From: Spirochaetaceae bacterium
GTDB lineage: Bacteria; Spirochaetota; Spirochaetia; Treponematales; Breznakiellaceae
Direction of reading: 5' to 3'
DNA: 12,769 nucleotides
NCBI GenBank assembly: GCA_031290205.1
Contig: JAITNZ010000225.1
Location: 1-12,769, forward strand
Position 1 is the stretch's first letter, and every line of letters starts with the position of its first letter. A model generated the notes under the pieces. That model was not told where the DNA came from, searched no databases, and was given only the letters and a program-made list of their open reading frames with translations. Positions 6,198 through 12,769 of this stretch are shown piece by piece. Both the position numbers and the translations under genes were made by a program.

Positions 6198-7139
6198 TTG
6201 GAACACCTGTTTATCATCAATCCAAAATCGTTCTCTCACAAAGCGGACATCACCCGTTTTAGTGCGGAGGTCGAAGCTCATTTCAAAGCAAAGGATGTCG
6301 ATAATTTTTCCATCCATATATCACGCTTCCCTCGCGATGCCGTCATTGTGATAAAAAGACATCTGATGAGCGTTGACCCAAGCACCCTCGTCCGTGTGTA
6401 TGCTGTAGGCGGCGCAGGGGTGGCGTTCAGTTGTCTGAACGGAATCATCGGTATGCCCAATGCGGAACTGGCGTTGCTGCCTTTCGGCACCGGCAACGAT
6501 TTTGTGCGCGCCTTTGGACCGGAACACTACGAAGATTTTCGCAGCATCGCCTGTCAGACGGCAGCGCGCGCAATTCCGACAGATCTTATCAAATGCGACG
6601 GCAACTATGCGCTGAACCACTGTTTCATCGGCAAGGAGGCTTCCGCCGTTATCCACACCATACTTCTTAATAAGCGTTTTGAAAAAATAAGGCGGGCGTT
6701 CCCCTCATTCAATCGCTTGTTTTTATTTTTAGGCGGCATCGCGGCGGCGTTTGACAAGCGGATTATTGCTCAGCAATACGAAATTATCGCCGATGGAGAA
6801 GATCTTAGCGGTGAGTATAACAGCATCAACATTGCTAACGGGCGTTATTATGCCAACGGGAAAACTTCCGTCCCTCAGGCTGTGCCGGATGACGGGTTCC
6901 TCGATATGCTGATTAGCAAAAACCCCTCACCGCTCGGCGTCCTTGCCGGCGCCCGCTCCTCCCTGCGAGTCTATAGACGTATAAAAAAAGTTACGATACG
7001 TTCGGACACAGCCCTATTCGTGAATATTGATGATGAGTTGTTCTTCGACACTCATCTTGAGGTCGAAGTCATCCCGCGCGCGGTGAGCATCGTCTCGGTC
7101 GGCGCTCTTCAGTATGAAGGAACTGCAAATGAGCAATGA
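6198..7139 (+). CDS. Diacylglycerol/lipid kinase-fold protein with altered ATP motif
   Basis: A 313-aa protein of the DagK/YegS/BmrU family, which phosphorylate diacylglycerol or related lipids at the membrane using ATP. Seen here: N-terminal HLFIINPKSF; a nucleotide loop VGGAGVAFSCLNGIIG at 70-85; LLPFGTGNDF at 93-102; VPDDGFLDMLI at 229-239; and C-terminal NIDDELFF at 277-283, where families usually have DGE. The usual GGDG aspartate is alanine (A73, codon GCA). GKEASAV near 145-151 also departs from the common GFDA. The fold is clear, but catalytic competence is doubtful. The likely start is TTG at 6198, because no in-frame ATG/GTG lies between it and the previous stop. It overlaps the sensor kinase gene that follows, implying co-expression. 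Confidence 0.85.
   Translation: MEHLFIINPKSFSHKADITRFSAEVEAHFKAKDVDNFSIHISRFPRDAVIVIKRHLMSVDPSTLVRVYAVGGAGVAFSCLNGIIGMPNAELALLPFGTGNDFVRAFGPEHYEDFRSIACQTAARAIPTDLIKCDGNYALNHCFIGKEASAVIHTILLNKRFEKIRRAFPSFNRLFLFLGGIAAAFDKRIIAQQYEIIADGEDLSGEYNSINIANGRYYANGKTSVPQAVPDDGFLDMLISKNPSPLGVLAGARSSLRVYRRIKKVTIRSDTALFVNIDDELFFDTHLEVEVIPRAVSIVSVGALQYEGTANEQ
7118..7121 (+). promoter_or_regulatory. Ribosome binding site deciding the sensor kinase start
   Basis: AGGA lies 7 nt before the ATG at 7129, inside the end of the lipid-kinase-like gene. An in-frame ATG at 7114 lacks any Shine-Dalgarno, so 7129 is preferred. Confidence 0.65.
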
Positions 7140-9996
7140 GCAATGGAAGAATGAAAGCCCTTCTCTAAGTGATGGCAAAGGTATAAAAGCGCCTGTGGCG
7201 TTGCTCAGTGGCGCAACAGATACGCGCTATTATAGGCTGGCGAATTTTTTTGTCTTCGCGATACTCGCGCTCTTCGGTGTTTTCCGCACGATCAATGCCA
7301 TCGCGGTCGGCGCGTACGAACAGGCGCTTGTTGTCGTTATAGCCTGTGTTTTTTTAATGGTCGTCTTTATATGTATAGGGCGGGCAAAGCGTGTGTTTAA
7401 TCAGGCGTTGTTCCTCCCGCTCGTCCTCTATACGGTTTATATTATCAGTTCATTTCTGATGAAGAGCTACACCTATTTTTTCCCCGTTCATTTTATTATA
7501 TCCTGCATGGCTGCCGTCTACTTCAATAGCAACAAATTCGGCTGGTTTCTCCTCATATCTAATGCGGTGAACATTGTCCTGATTATCCTCCGTCTGCCTA
7601 TGACCAGCCCCTTTCGCGCCGAAGTGCCCCGAAGCGAGTTGGTGGTGAACGGCGTGCTCATGCTGGGAAGCTCGATACTGCTCTTTATTATCGCGAAGTT
7701 TGCGACGAGCAAGACTGATAAATCCGTTATAGCGGAGAACACGCTCCTCACCCTGCTCGATACGACGCCGAACTTGTTAGCACTCGTTGATGAATTAAAC
7801 CGCGTTACCTACATCAGCCGGACGCTTGCGGAATATATGCATATCGAGAATCCCGAACTAGCGACTGGGCGACCCCTCCTCGATCTCTTTAGCGACACGG
7901 ACATAAAGTTTATGGCAGGCGAGCTGCTCGAACTTCATACATATTATACTGATATACGCGAGATTCGAATTCGGGGGCAGTCGCGTTATTTTAAGATAAT
8001 TACCGACAAACTAGCGGGCAATAGGGGTGGGCTCTTAATACACATTGCTGATATTAGCGATATTATAACGGCTAAACAGGAAGCGGAAGCCGAGCGAGCC
8101 GCCGCCGAAACCGCGCGCGAATATGCCGAACAGGCGAATAGGGCGAAGAGCGAATTTTTAGCAACGATGAGTCACGAAATACGCACGCCGATGAACGCTA
8201 TCATCGGGATGAGCGCCCTCATGCACACAGGTAACCTCAACGAAGTTCAGCTTGGTTACTTCGAGGATATAAAAAAAATGTCGAAGGCGCTGCTCGGCAT
8301 CATCAATGATATTCTTGATTTTTCAAAAATTGAGGCGGGGAAGTTTTCGCTCGTTCCCGTGCATTTCAACATCCTCTCCCTCTTCGATAACGTAGCTTCG
8401 ATGTGTCATTTTATCGCCAATGGAAAAAACCTTCAATTTAAGTGGGGACATGATAGCGATATACCGGAAGTACTCTACGGCGACGAATTGCGCATCAGAC
8501 AGATACTAACCAATGTTGTAAACAATGCCGTCAAATACACCCATGAAGGCGGTGTTGACTTCAGACTGAAGCGGGGAACGCGGGACGGCGTCGATTGCGT
8601 TGTTGCTGTGGTGTCAGACACCGGCATCGGGATTCGGGAGGAGGATAGAGAAAAACTCTTCGGCACATTCGAGCAGCTTGATGTCCAGAAGAATCGAGGC
8701 ATAGCGGGCACGGGACTCGGACTCGCCATTACCAAGCGGCTCCTCGACATAATGGGCGGCGCTATCGAACTGGAAAGCGAATACGGCAAAGGCTCGACCT
8801 TTACCATCTATATCCCCCTCATTCGTGGGGACGCCTCAAAAGTTGAACACAAAGCGGACAGCACGCCGTTTGTCGTTGCTAACGAAAATGCCGCTATAAA
8901 AATCCTCGTCGTTGATGATATGCCGTTAAACCTTACCGTGGCGCTCGGCTTTCTCGAAAAACACCGCATGCAAGCGGATACTGCCGCAGGTGGTGAGGAA
9001 GCCGTTCGCATGGTCGCCGAAAAACCATACGACCTCGTCTTCATGGACCACATGATGCCGGAGGTGGACGGCATCGAAGCGACACGCCGTATACGCGCCA
9101 TGGCAGGCGAACGGTTTGCGACGCTGCCCATCATCGCATTCAGCGCCAACGCCGTCCAAGGAGCGCGGGAACTCTTCCTCGAATCCGGCATGAACGATTT
9201 TATCAGCAAACCCATTGACGCCTCCGAACTCAACAGAGTTTTATCCAAATGGCTCCCCGCCGATGCCTTAGGCGGTGCCACTGATGCCGAGCCGACGCCG
9301 CCCCTGAACGCCCTTCGCTTACCTGAGGCAAGCTTGAAAGTGCCTCAGGCGCCACTCTTTGAGGAGCTTGGTGCTATTCGCGGCCTCAATCTTGAGGAGG
9401 GGCTTTCCCATGTCGGCGGCACGCAAGAGGTGTACTATGCGGTGCTTCGCCAATTCTGCACGAGCTTTGACGAATGGGTGCGCGAAGTAGCAACAAATCT
9501 TGAAAAAGAAAATTGGAAGGATTATACGATAAAACTCCATGCTTACAAGGGAGTTTTGGCATCTATAGGGCAGCAAGAACTCTCCGAACAGGCAGCCAAG
9601 CTGGAAGCCGCAGCGAAAGCCGCCTTAGCGGGTGGCGAGGCAGCAACAAGCAATATTGCGTTCATTAAGGCAGAGACGGCGCCGGCGCTTCACGCGATAA
9701 TCGCTTTCCGTGATGCGCTGCTTGCTACCTCCTTGATGGAAAAAATGAAAAAAATGCAAGAAAGCGGCGCGGGGAAAAAATCAATCGACGCTTCGTTGCT
9801 AAAAGAAAAACTCATCCTCCTCGGTGAAGCCTGCACCGAATACCGTGCAAACGACGCAAATGCCCTCTCTGCATCCCTCGAAGGAGTTTTTCTGGATGAA
9901 GAAAGCGACGCCGCCCTCTCGGACATTTGCCGTCTGGTAGCCTCGCTTGACTACGAAGAAGCGGCAGAAAAAATCAAGACGCTGATAGGGGAGTAG
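7129..9996 (+). CDS. Membrane hybrid sensor histidine kinase (PAS, HisKA, HATPase, REC, Hpt)
   Basis: A 955-aa inner-membrane phosphorelay protein. Residues 36-190 hold about six membrane segments. A PAS-like sensor covers about 205-312, then a charged coiled coil to 340. HisKA has SHEIRTP with phospho-accepting H349. The HATPase domain has the NAVKYT N-box (N466), DTGIGI from D497 and GTGLGLAI from 527. The receiver has D596/D597, phospho-acceptor D640 (MDHMMP) and K694. An Hpt domain follows with HAYKG, H804. About 100 further C-terminal residues are helical with no motif I know. All relay residues are present, so His-Asp-His transfer is expected, ending on a response regulator not encoded here. 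The membrane region is not a known ligand domain, so the signal is unknown. The 11-nt overlap with the lipid-kinase-like gene suggests a shared transcript and possibly a membrane-lipid-linked signal. Confidence 0.95.
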   Translation: MSNEQWKNESPSLSDGKGIKAPVALLSGATDTRYYRLANFFVFAILALFGVFRTINAIAVGAYEQALVVVIACVFLMVVFICIGRAKRVFNQALFLPLVLYTVYIISSFLMKSYTYFFPVHFIISCMAAVYFNSNKFGWFLLISNAVNIVLIILRLPMTSPFRAEVPRSELVVNGVLMLGSSILLFIIAKFATSKTDKSVIAENTLLTLLDTTPNLLALVDELNRVTYISRTLAEYMHIENPELATGRPLLDLFSDTDIKFMAGELLELHTYYTDIREIRIRGQSRYFKIITDKLAGNRGGLLIHIADISDIITAKQEAEAERAAAETAREYAEQANRAKSEFLATMSHEIRTPMNAIIGMSALMHTGNLNEVQLGYFEDIKKMSKALLGIINDILDFSKIEAGKFSLVPVHFNILSLFDNVASMCHFIANGKNLQFKWGHDSDIPEVLYGDELRIRQILTNVVNNAVKYTHEGGVDFRLKRGTRDGVDCVVAVVSDTGIGIREEDREKLFGTFEQLDVQKNRGIAGTGLGLAITKRLLDIMGGAIELESEYGKGSTFTIYIPLIRGDASKVEHKADSTPFVVANENAAIKILVVDDMPLNLTVALGFLEKHRMQADTAAGGEEAVRMVAEKPYDLVFMDHMMPEVDGIEATRRIRAMAGERFATLPIIAFSANAVQGARELFLESGMNDFISKPIDASELNRVLSKWLPADALGGATDAEPTPPLNALRLPEASLKVPQAPLFEELGAIRGLNLEEGLSHVGGTQEVYYAVLRQFCTSFDEWVREVATNLEKENWKDYTIKLHAYKGVLASIGQQELSEQAAKLEAAAKAALAGGEAATSNIAFIKAETAPALHAIIAFRDALLATSLMEKMKKMQESGAGKKSIDASLLKEKLILLGEACTEYRANDANALSASLEGVFLDEESDAALSDICRLVASLDYEEAAEKIKTLIGE

Positions 9997-10045
9997 GTGA
10001 ATGGAACTGTCATACACATAGTGGCACCGTTACCATTCCTGCGTC

Positions 10046-10255
10046 TTAAATGTCGGGGGCGCTTCGGGCTATTGCGGCGAATTCCCCGCTCCAGACCACC
10101 GCATACAGCCCTTTCTTTTGCGCGTAGGCTACCACATTACCGGGCGCTATGCCGCCCGCGACGGCTCCTACCAGCGTCCGTTTGTCGCCGTGCCCGTTCA
10201 TATTTTCGCGTATTTTTGTTATCCGTTCCAGATGTTCGTAGCTGCTATCTTTTTC
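10046..10255 (-). pseudogene. 5'-truncated fragment of a coiled-coil PD-(D/E)XK-like protein
   Basis: An open minus frame of 69 codons runs from just after an in-frame TAG at 10258-10256 to a TAA at 10046. It has no usable start and no Shine-Dalgarno. The translation includes YEHLERITKIRENMNG, then KRTLVGAVAGGIAPGNVVAYAQKKGLYAVV and a Ser-Ala-Pro-Asp-Ile end. This lines up with residues about 155-215 of the intact protein at 4181-4858 (HITRIKKL, KTLYGAVAGIK, DYAKMRGLFVLE, EAPD). The coiled coil and the D and ExK active-site residues are missing. It therefore appears to be the remnant of a second member of that family, cut at its 5' side and placed next to a 42-codon gene. Confidence 0.7.
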
Positions 10256-10268
10256 CTAATTCCCCCAG

Positions 10269-10397
10269 CTACGCGCTTAATTCCTTGCGCAACATTTCGG
10301 TAAAAAAGCCACCCCCCGCACCTTTTTTGATGGCTGGAATAGTCTTTGTCCATAACTCGTCCAGAGCATCATATTCCTCATCAGTACGATTTGCCAT
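10269..10397 (-). CDS. 42-aa protein of unknown function, possibly antitoxin-like or a deleted remnant
   Basis: A short frame (ATG 10397, TAG 10269-10271) has a strong GGAGG 4 nt upstream, so translation is credible despite its length. The product starts with MANRTDEEYDALDELWTKT, continues through a Lys/Gly-rich stretch to GGFFTE, and ends MLRKELSA. From memory the N-terminus resembles short treponemal proteins of about 70 aa, sometimes antitoxin-like, whose C-termini end in a similar (V/L)RKEL pattern. On that reading this copy has lost its middle. That link is inference without a search. It is directly followed, 13 nt on, by the broken nuclease-like fragment, so the locus may be a decaying small accessory module. 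Confidence 0.5.
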   Translation of the reverse strand: MANRTDEEYDALDELWTKTIPAIKKGAGGGFFTEMLRKELSA

Positions 10398-10401
10398 AAT
10401 T

Positions 10402-10406
10402 CCTCC
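10402..10406 (-). promoter_or_regulatory. Ribosome binding site of the 42-aa gene
   Basis: GGAGG on the minus strand is 4 nt before the ATG at 10397. It is the main argument that this very short frame is, or was, a gene. Confidence 0.6.
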
Positions 10407-10429
10407 AATAAAAAGTCAATTTGTAAATC

Positions 10430-10448
10430 CCCCCGCACTACCCGGGGG
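10430..10448. terminator. GC-rich hairpin after the propeller-protein gene
   Basis: CCCCCG (10430-10435) and CGGGGG (10443-10448) form a 6-bp stem with a 7-nt loop, 29 nt past the stop of the minus-strand surface-protein gene. On that strand the stem is followed by ATTT, then AAATTGACTTTTTATT, a weak U-rich stretch. It could terminate that transcript, but the tail is not canonical. Confidence 0.4.
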
Positions 10449-10477
10449 CTTTCACTCAAAAATACTCTCTTTATTCC

Positions 10478-12769
10478 CTACTTATATCCCACCACCACCG
10501 CGTTGCCGGCGATGGAGCCGCCCGTCGCCGTTGCCGTGACATCGTTGCCGTAGTTGAAGGTGCCGGTTTGGTTCTGCCAGCCCCCTGCGGCGAAGTTGCC
10601 CAGAGCGTCTGCCGCAACGCCGTAAAAGTATGAACTATTGCTGACACCGGTGGATGCCTTTGCCCACAATGCCGCGCCGACACTGCTATTGTAGTGAACT
10701 ATCACCGCGCTGGTACCGCTGCCACCTCTTGCGCTGGCACCGCCGTAATTCAACGTGTAGTAGGAACCCTGGCTGCCCGCCGCATAGACATTGCCCAGAG
10801 CGTCCGCTGCAACGCCGCGAAATTCTGAAACGCCGCCGGTAGCTGCCTGTGCCCACACGCCGGTTCCGTAGCTGTTGTATTTCACTATCACCGCGTTCGT
10901 GTCAGGTCCTGCCGCTGCACTTGTTACACCGCTGTAAACCGTGCCGGCGTCGTACTGAGTGCCCGCTGCATAGACATTGCCCAGAGCATCCGCCGCGACA
11001 CCGGTAAACTGCGAGCCGCCTCTGCCGCCGCCGGCAGCCTCTGCCCACTGCGCCACTCCGTCACTGTTGTATTTCACAATCACCGCATTGCTGCCCATGT
11101 CGTTTCCCGCTGCGGTTTTATCATTGCCGTAATCAAACGTGCCATTGTACTGATACCCCGCCGCGTAGACACCCGACCCATCCGCTGCGACACCGTTAAA
11201 GGTCGAACCACTGACGCCAGTAACTGACTGCGCCCACAGCGCGGTTCCGTCTGTGTCGTATTTTACAAGCACTGAGTTCGCGTTATTGGCAACTCCTGTC
11301 ACGCCGCTTAGGCTGCCGTAGGTAAACGTGCCGGTACCGGTCTGTGCGCCTGCCGCATAGACGCCTGAGCCGTTCACCGCGACACCGTTAAAGACCGAGG
11401 CGGCATTGGAGCTTGTGGCTGCGGTCGATTGCGCCCACTGCGCCACTCCCGCGCTGCTATATTTCACCAGCACCGCATTCGTGGAGCTGGTGGCTCTTCC
11501 CTCCACGCTTGCCGCCAGATTTTCACTGCCGTAGAAAAACGTTCCGTTACCGGACTGTATGCCCACCGCATAGACACTTGACCCGTCCGCCGACACCGCG
11601 ACACCGTAAAAGTACGAATCGCCGGCGGTTCCAGCGCAGGTCGTCTTTGCCCACTGCGCCACTCCGGCGCTGTTATATTTCACTATCACCGAGTTATGGT
11701 TCCCATAGGCTCCTTGCACGCTTACGTCAGGTCCGTAGGTATAGGTAGTGGTGCGGTTCTGGAAGCCTGCCGCGTAGATGTTGCCCGCCGTGTCCTTTGC
11801 GATAGCATAAAACCCGGAAGCCCAGCTGCCCCCCGTTGCCACCGACGCATATTGGCTAAGGTGCACCACTGCAAAGCTCACGTTGAAGCTCATGCTGATG
11901 CTGTTATCGCCGCTCACCGTTACCAGCGCCGTGTAGCTGCCGACGTCAAGGCTGTCCTTAGGCTGCACACTGAAGGCGTTGGCACTTGTGCCGCCCGCCC
12001 CAATGCCGGCGATGGCGGCGCCGGTTACCGTAAAGCAGCCCGCATTGGTTCCCGACAACGCGGCGCTCAAGCCCCCGGTTGGCTGATTCCCCGTGTTTCC
12101 TACCGTTACCGAGAGCGCCGAGGGGACGCTGTAGACGAGCGGCAAACCGGCTTCAGGGAAGCTGTAACCGTGCGTCCCATCCAAAGCATCATCACCATTA
12201 CTCAGCGTAATGCTGTAAACCGGCGTGGGCTTCACCGTCCAGCTTACCGTAAAACTTTCGACGATGCCGTTCCCGCCGTTGCTCACCGTAAGCGTTTCCG
12301 TGTAGGCGCCCGGCGTAACACTGGGCTTCGCCGCCACCGTGAACGCGCCGGTAGTGGTCGCGCCCACGGCAATGCTGCTGAGGCTCGGCGTTGATAACTC
12401 AAACGCGCTCAGCTCAGCCCCAGAGAGCGATACACTCAAACCATCCGTCGCCCTGTTCCCCGTGTTCTTCACCGTTACCGAAAGCGCCGCCGGAGCGCTC
12501 GAGTAATCATGCTCGACCGTCCCGAAGTCGTGAGCGGTGAGGGCGCCGGACTCACCAGTTTCGCTCAGTATCACCCCATGAGTGGGCTCCACCGTATCAA
12601 CCGTTACCGTTACCAAATAATCAGTTTTCGTAACGCCATCCGCGGCCGTTACCGTATATACCACCGGATTGCTTGCCGAATCGCTAAAGTCATAGAGCGC
12701 CAAATTCCCCGGCGTGATACTCGCACCCGAATAGGTGATATTCGGTTTAAGCGCCGTGCTGAGGTTCGT
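10478..12769 (-). CDS. Large surface/secreted protein with seven-bladed beta-propeller, 5' end outside window
   Basis: The frame is open from the TAG at 10478 to the window edge (763 codons), so this is a 3' part. The visible order starts with the end of an Ig-like repeat (YTVTAADGVTKTDYLVTVTV) of the type found in long bacterial surface proteins. Two similar beta-sandwich domains follow, with LSVTVKNTGN and LSVTVGNTGN signatures (about 12530-12230 and 12170-11865). From 11857 to the stop come seven SBBP-like repeats of 57-72 aa with GVAADALGNVYAAG and NAVIVKYNSxGVAQWA motifs, matching one seven-bladed propeller. There is no C-terminal sorting motif or membrane anchor. Ser/Gly/Thr/Ala richness fits an exported adhesin or matrix protein. 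A TTG at 12703 is not a real start, because homology-like sequence continues upstream. Function is inferred from architecture. Confidence 0.85.
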   Translation of the reverse strand, partial: TNLSTALKPNITYSGASITPGNLALYDFSDSASNPVVYTVTAADGVTKTDYLVTVTVDTVEPTHGVILSETGESGALTAHDFGTVEHDYSSAPAALSVTVKNTGNRATDGLSVSLSGAELSAFELSTPSLSSIAVGATTTGAFTVAAKPSVTPGAYTETLTVSNGGNGIVESFTVSWTVKPTPVYSITLSNGDDALDGTHGYSFPEAGLPLVYSVPSALSVTVGNTGNQPTGGLSAALSGTNAGCFTVTGAAIAGIGAGGTSANAFSVQPKDSLDVGSYTALVTVSGDNSISMSFNVSFAVVHLSQYASVATGGSWASGFYAIAKDTAGNIYAAGFQNRTTTYTYGPDVSVQGAYGNHNSVIVKYNSAGVAQWAKTTCAGTAGDSYFYGVAVSADGSSVYAVGIQSGNGTFFYGSENLAASVEGRATSSTNAVLVKYSSAGVAQWAQSTAATSSNAASVFNGVAVNGSGVYAAGAQTGTGTFTYGSLSGVTGVANNANSVLVKYDTDGTALWAQSVTGVSGSTFNGVAADGSGVYAAGYQYNGTFDYGNDKTAAGNDMGSNAVIVKYNSDGVAQWAEAAGGGRGGSQFTGVAADALGNVYAAGTQYDAGTVYSGVTSAAAGPDTNAVIVKYNSYGTGVWAQAATGGVSEFRGVAADALGNVYAAGSQGSYYTLNYGGASARGGSGTSAVIVHYNSSVGAALWAKASTGVSNSSYFYGVAADALGNFAAGGWQNQTGTFNYGNDVTATATGGSIAGNAVVVGYK
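10481..11857 (-). repeat. Seven propeller-blade repeats, about 170-215 bp each
   Basis: Seven consecutive protein repeats end the surface protein. At DNA level the units share strings such as TTGCCCAGAGCGT (10596-10608 and 10791-10803, with a one-base variant at 10977-10989) and blocks encoding VIVKYNS. The three distal (C-terminal) blades before the stop are the most alike, suggesting recent duplication or gene conversion. Confidence 0.8.

Noticed and set aside
9997..10539. 180-aa plus-strand frame after the sensor kinase
   Set aside because: Its Arg/Pro-rich composition is typical of a shadow. The minus strand carries the better-supported 42-aa gene and nuclease-like fragment.
10596..10989. 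Regular repeats that might suggest a CRISPR-like array
   Set aside because: The spacing is about 190 bp, the repeats are imperfect and they fall on codons of propeller blades. They are protein-coding repeats.
11696..12394. 232-aa plus-strand frame within the propeller-protein region
   Set aside because: It is antisense to clear beta-sandwich and propeller repeats, with no recognisable domain.

Overview
The window looks like a chromosomal segment of a host-associated spirochaete, most likely a gut-type Treponema. This is inference from gene style, not from a marker gene. The pointers are a very proline-rich lipoprotein with a TPR-like tail, a coiled-coil PD-(D/E)XK-like nuclease of a kind I associate with treponemes, a large secreted seven-bladed beta-propeller protein, and a membrane hybrid histidine kinase with an Hpt domain. 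G+C content is roughly balanced to slightly high. There are no rRNA, tRNA or CRISPR elements and no intact mobile element.

Left part (1-4909, minus strand): one tightly packed operon reads right to left from a good sigma-70-like promoter at 4880-4909. Its order is coiled-coil nuclease-like protein (4858-4181), histidyl-tRNA synthetase hisS (to 2856), a small one-pass membrane protein (2839-2360), a proline-rich lipoprotein (2363-945) and a ZnuC/TroB-like ABC ATPase for metal uptake (948-184). Three of the four junctions are 4-base stop/start overlaps (TTGA or ATGA), which suggests translational coupling. The lipoprotein gene carries an 11-G tract and an 18-bp x4 tandem repeat. The ABC gene begins in a 9-bp x3 repeat that supplies three in-frame ATG codons. 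A 7-bp x7 array sits 2 nt past the ABC stop.

Middle (4859-5166): a divergent intergenic region of about 300 bp with inverted repeats and no convincing gene.

Right-centre (5167-9996, plus strand): three closely spaced or overlapping genes, probably co-transcribed. They encode an exported protein with TIM-barrel-like strand spacing, a diacylglycerol/lipid-kinase-fold protein whose GGDGT-type motif reads GGAGV, and a 955-aa hybrid kinase (6 TM, PAS, HisKA, HATPase, REC, Hpt). Together they look like a membrane or envelope sensing unit whose final output regulator lies outside the window.

Right end (9997-12769, minus strand): a decayed patch holds a 5'-truncated fragment of a second coiled-coil nuclease-like protein (10255-10046) and, 13 nt upstream of it, a 42-codon gene with a strong Shine-Dalgarno (10397-10269). 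Beyond a GC hairpin lies the 3' 2.3 kb of a large surface protein. It has one Ig-like repeat end, two beta-sandwich domains and a seven-blade propeller built from near-identical units. Its 5' end is outside the window.

The best leads are the homopolymer and short-repeat sites in the envelope operon (possible phase or length variation), the altered lipid-kinase motif, and the second, broken nuclease-like locus. I found no complete, clearly new multi-gene system.
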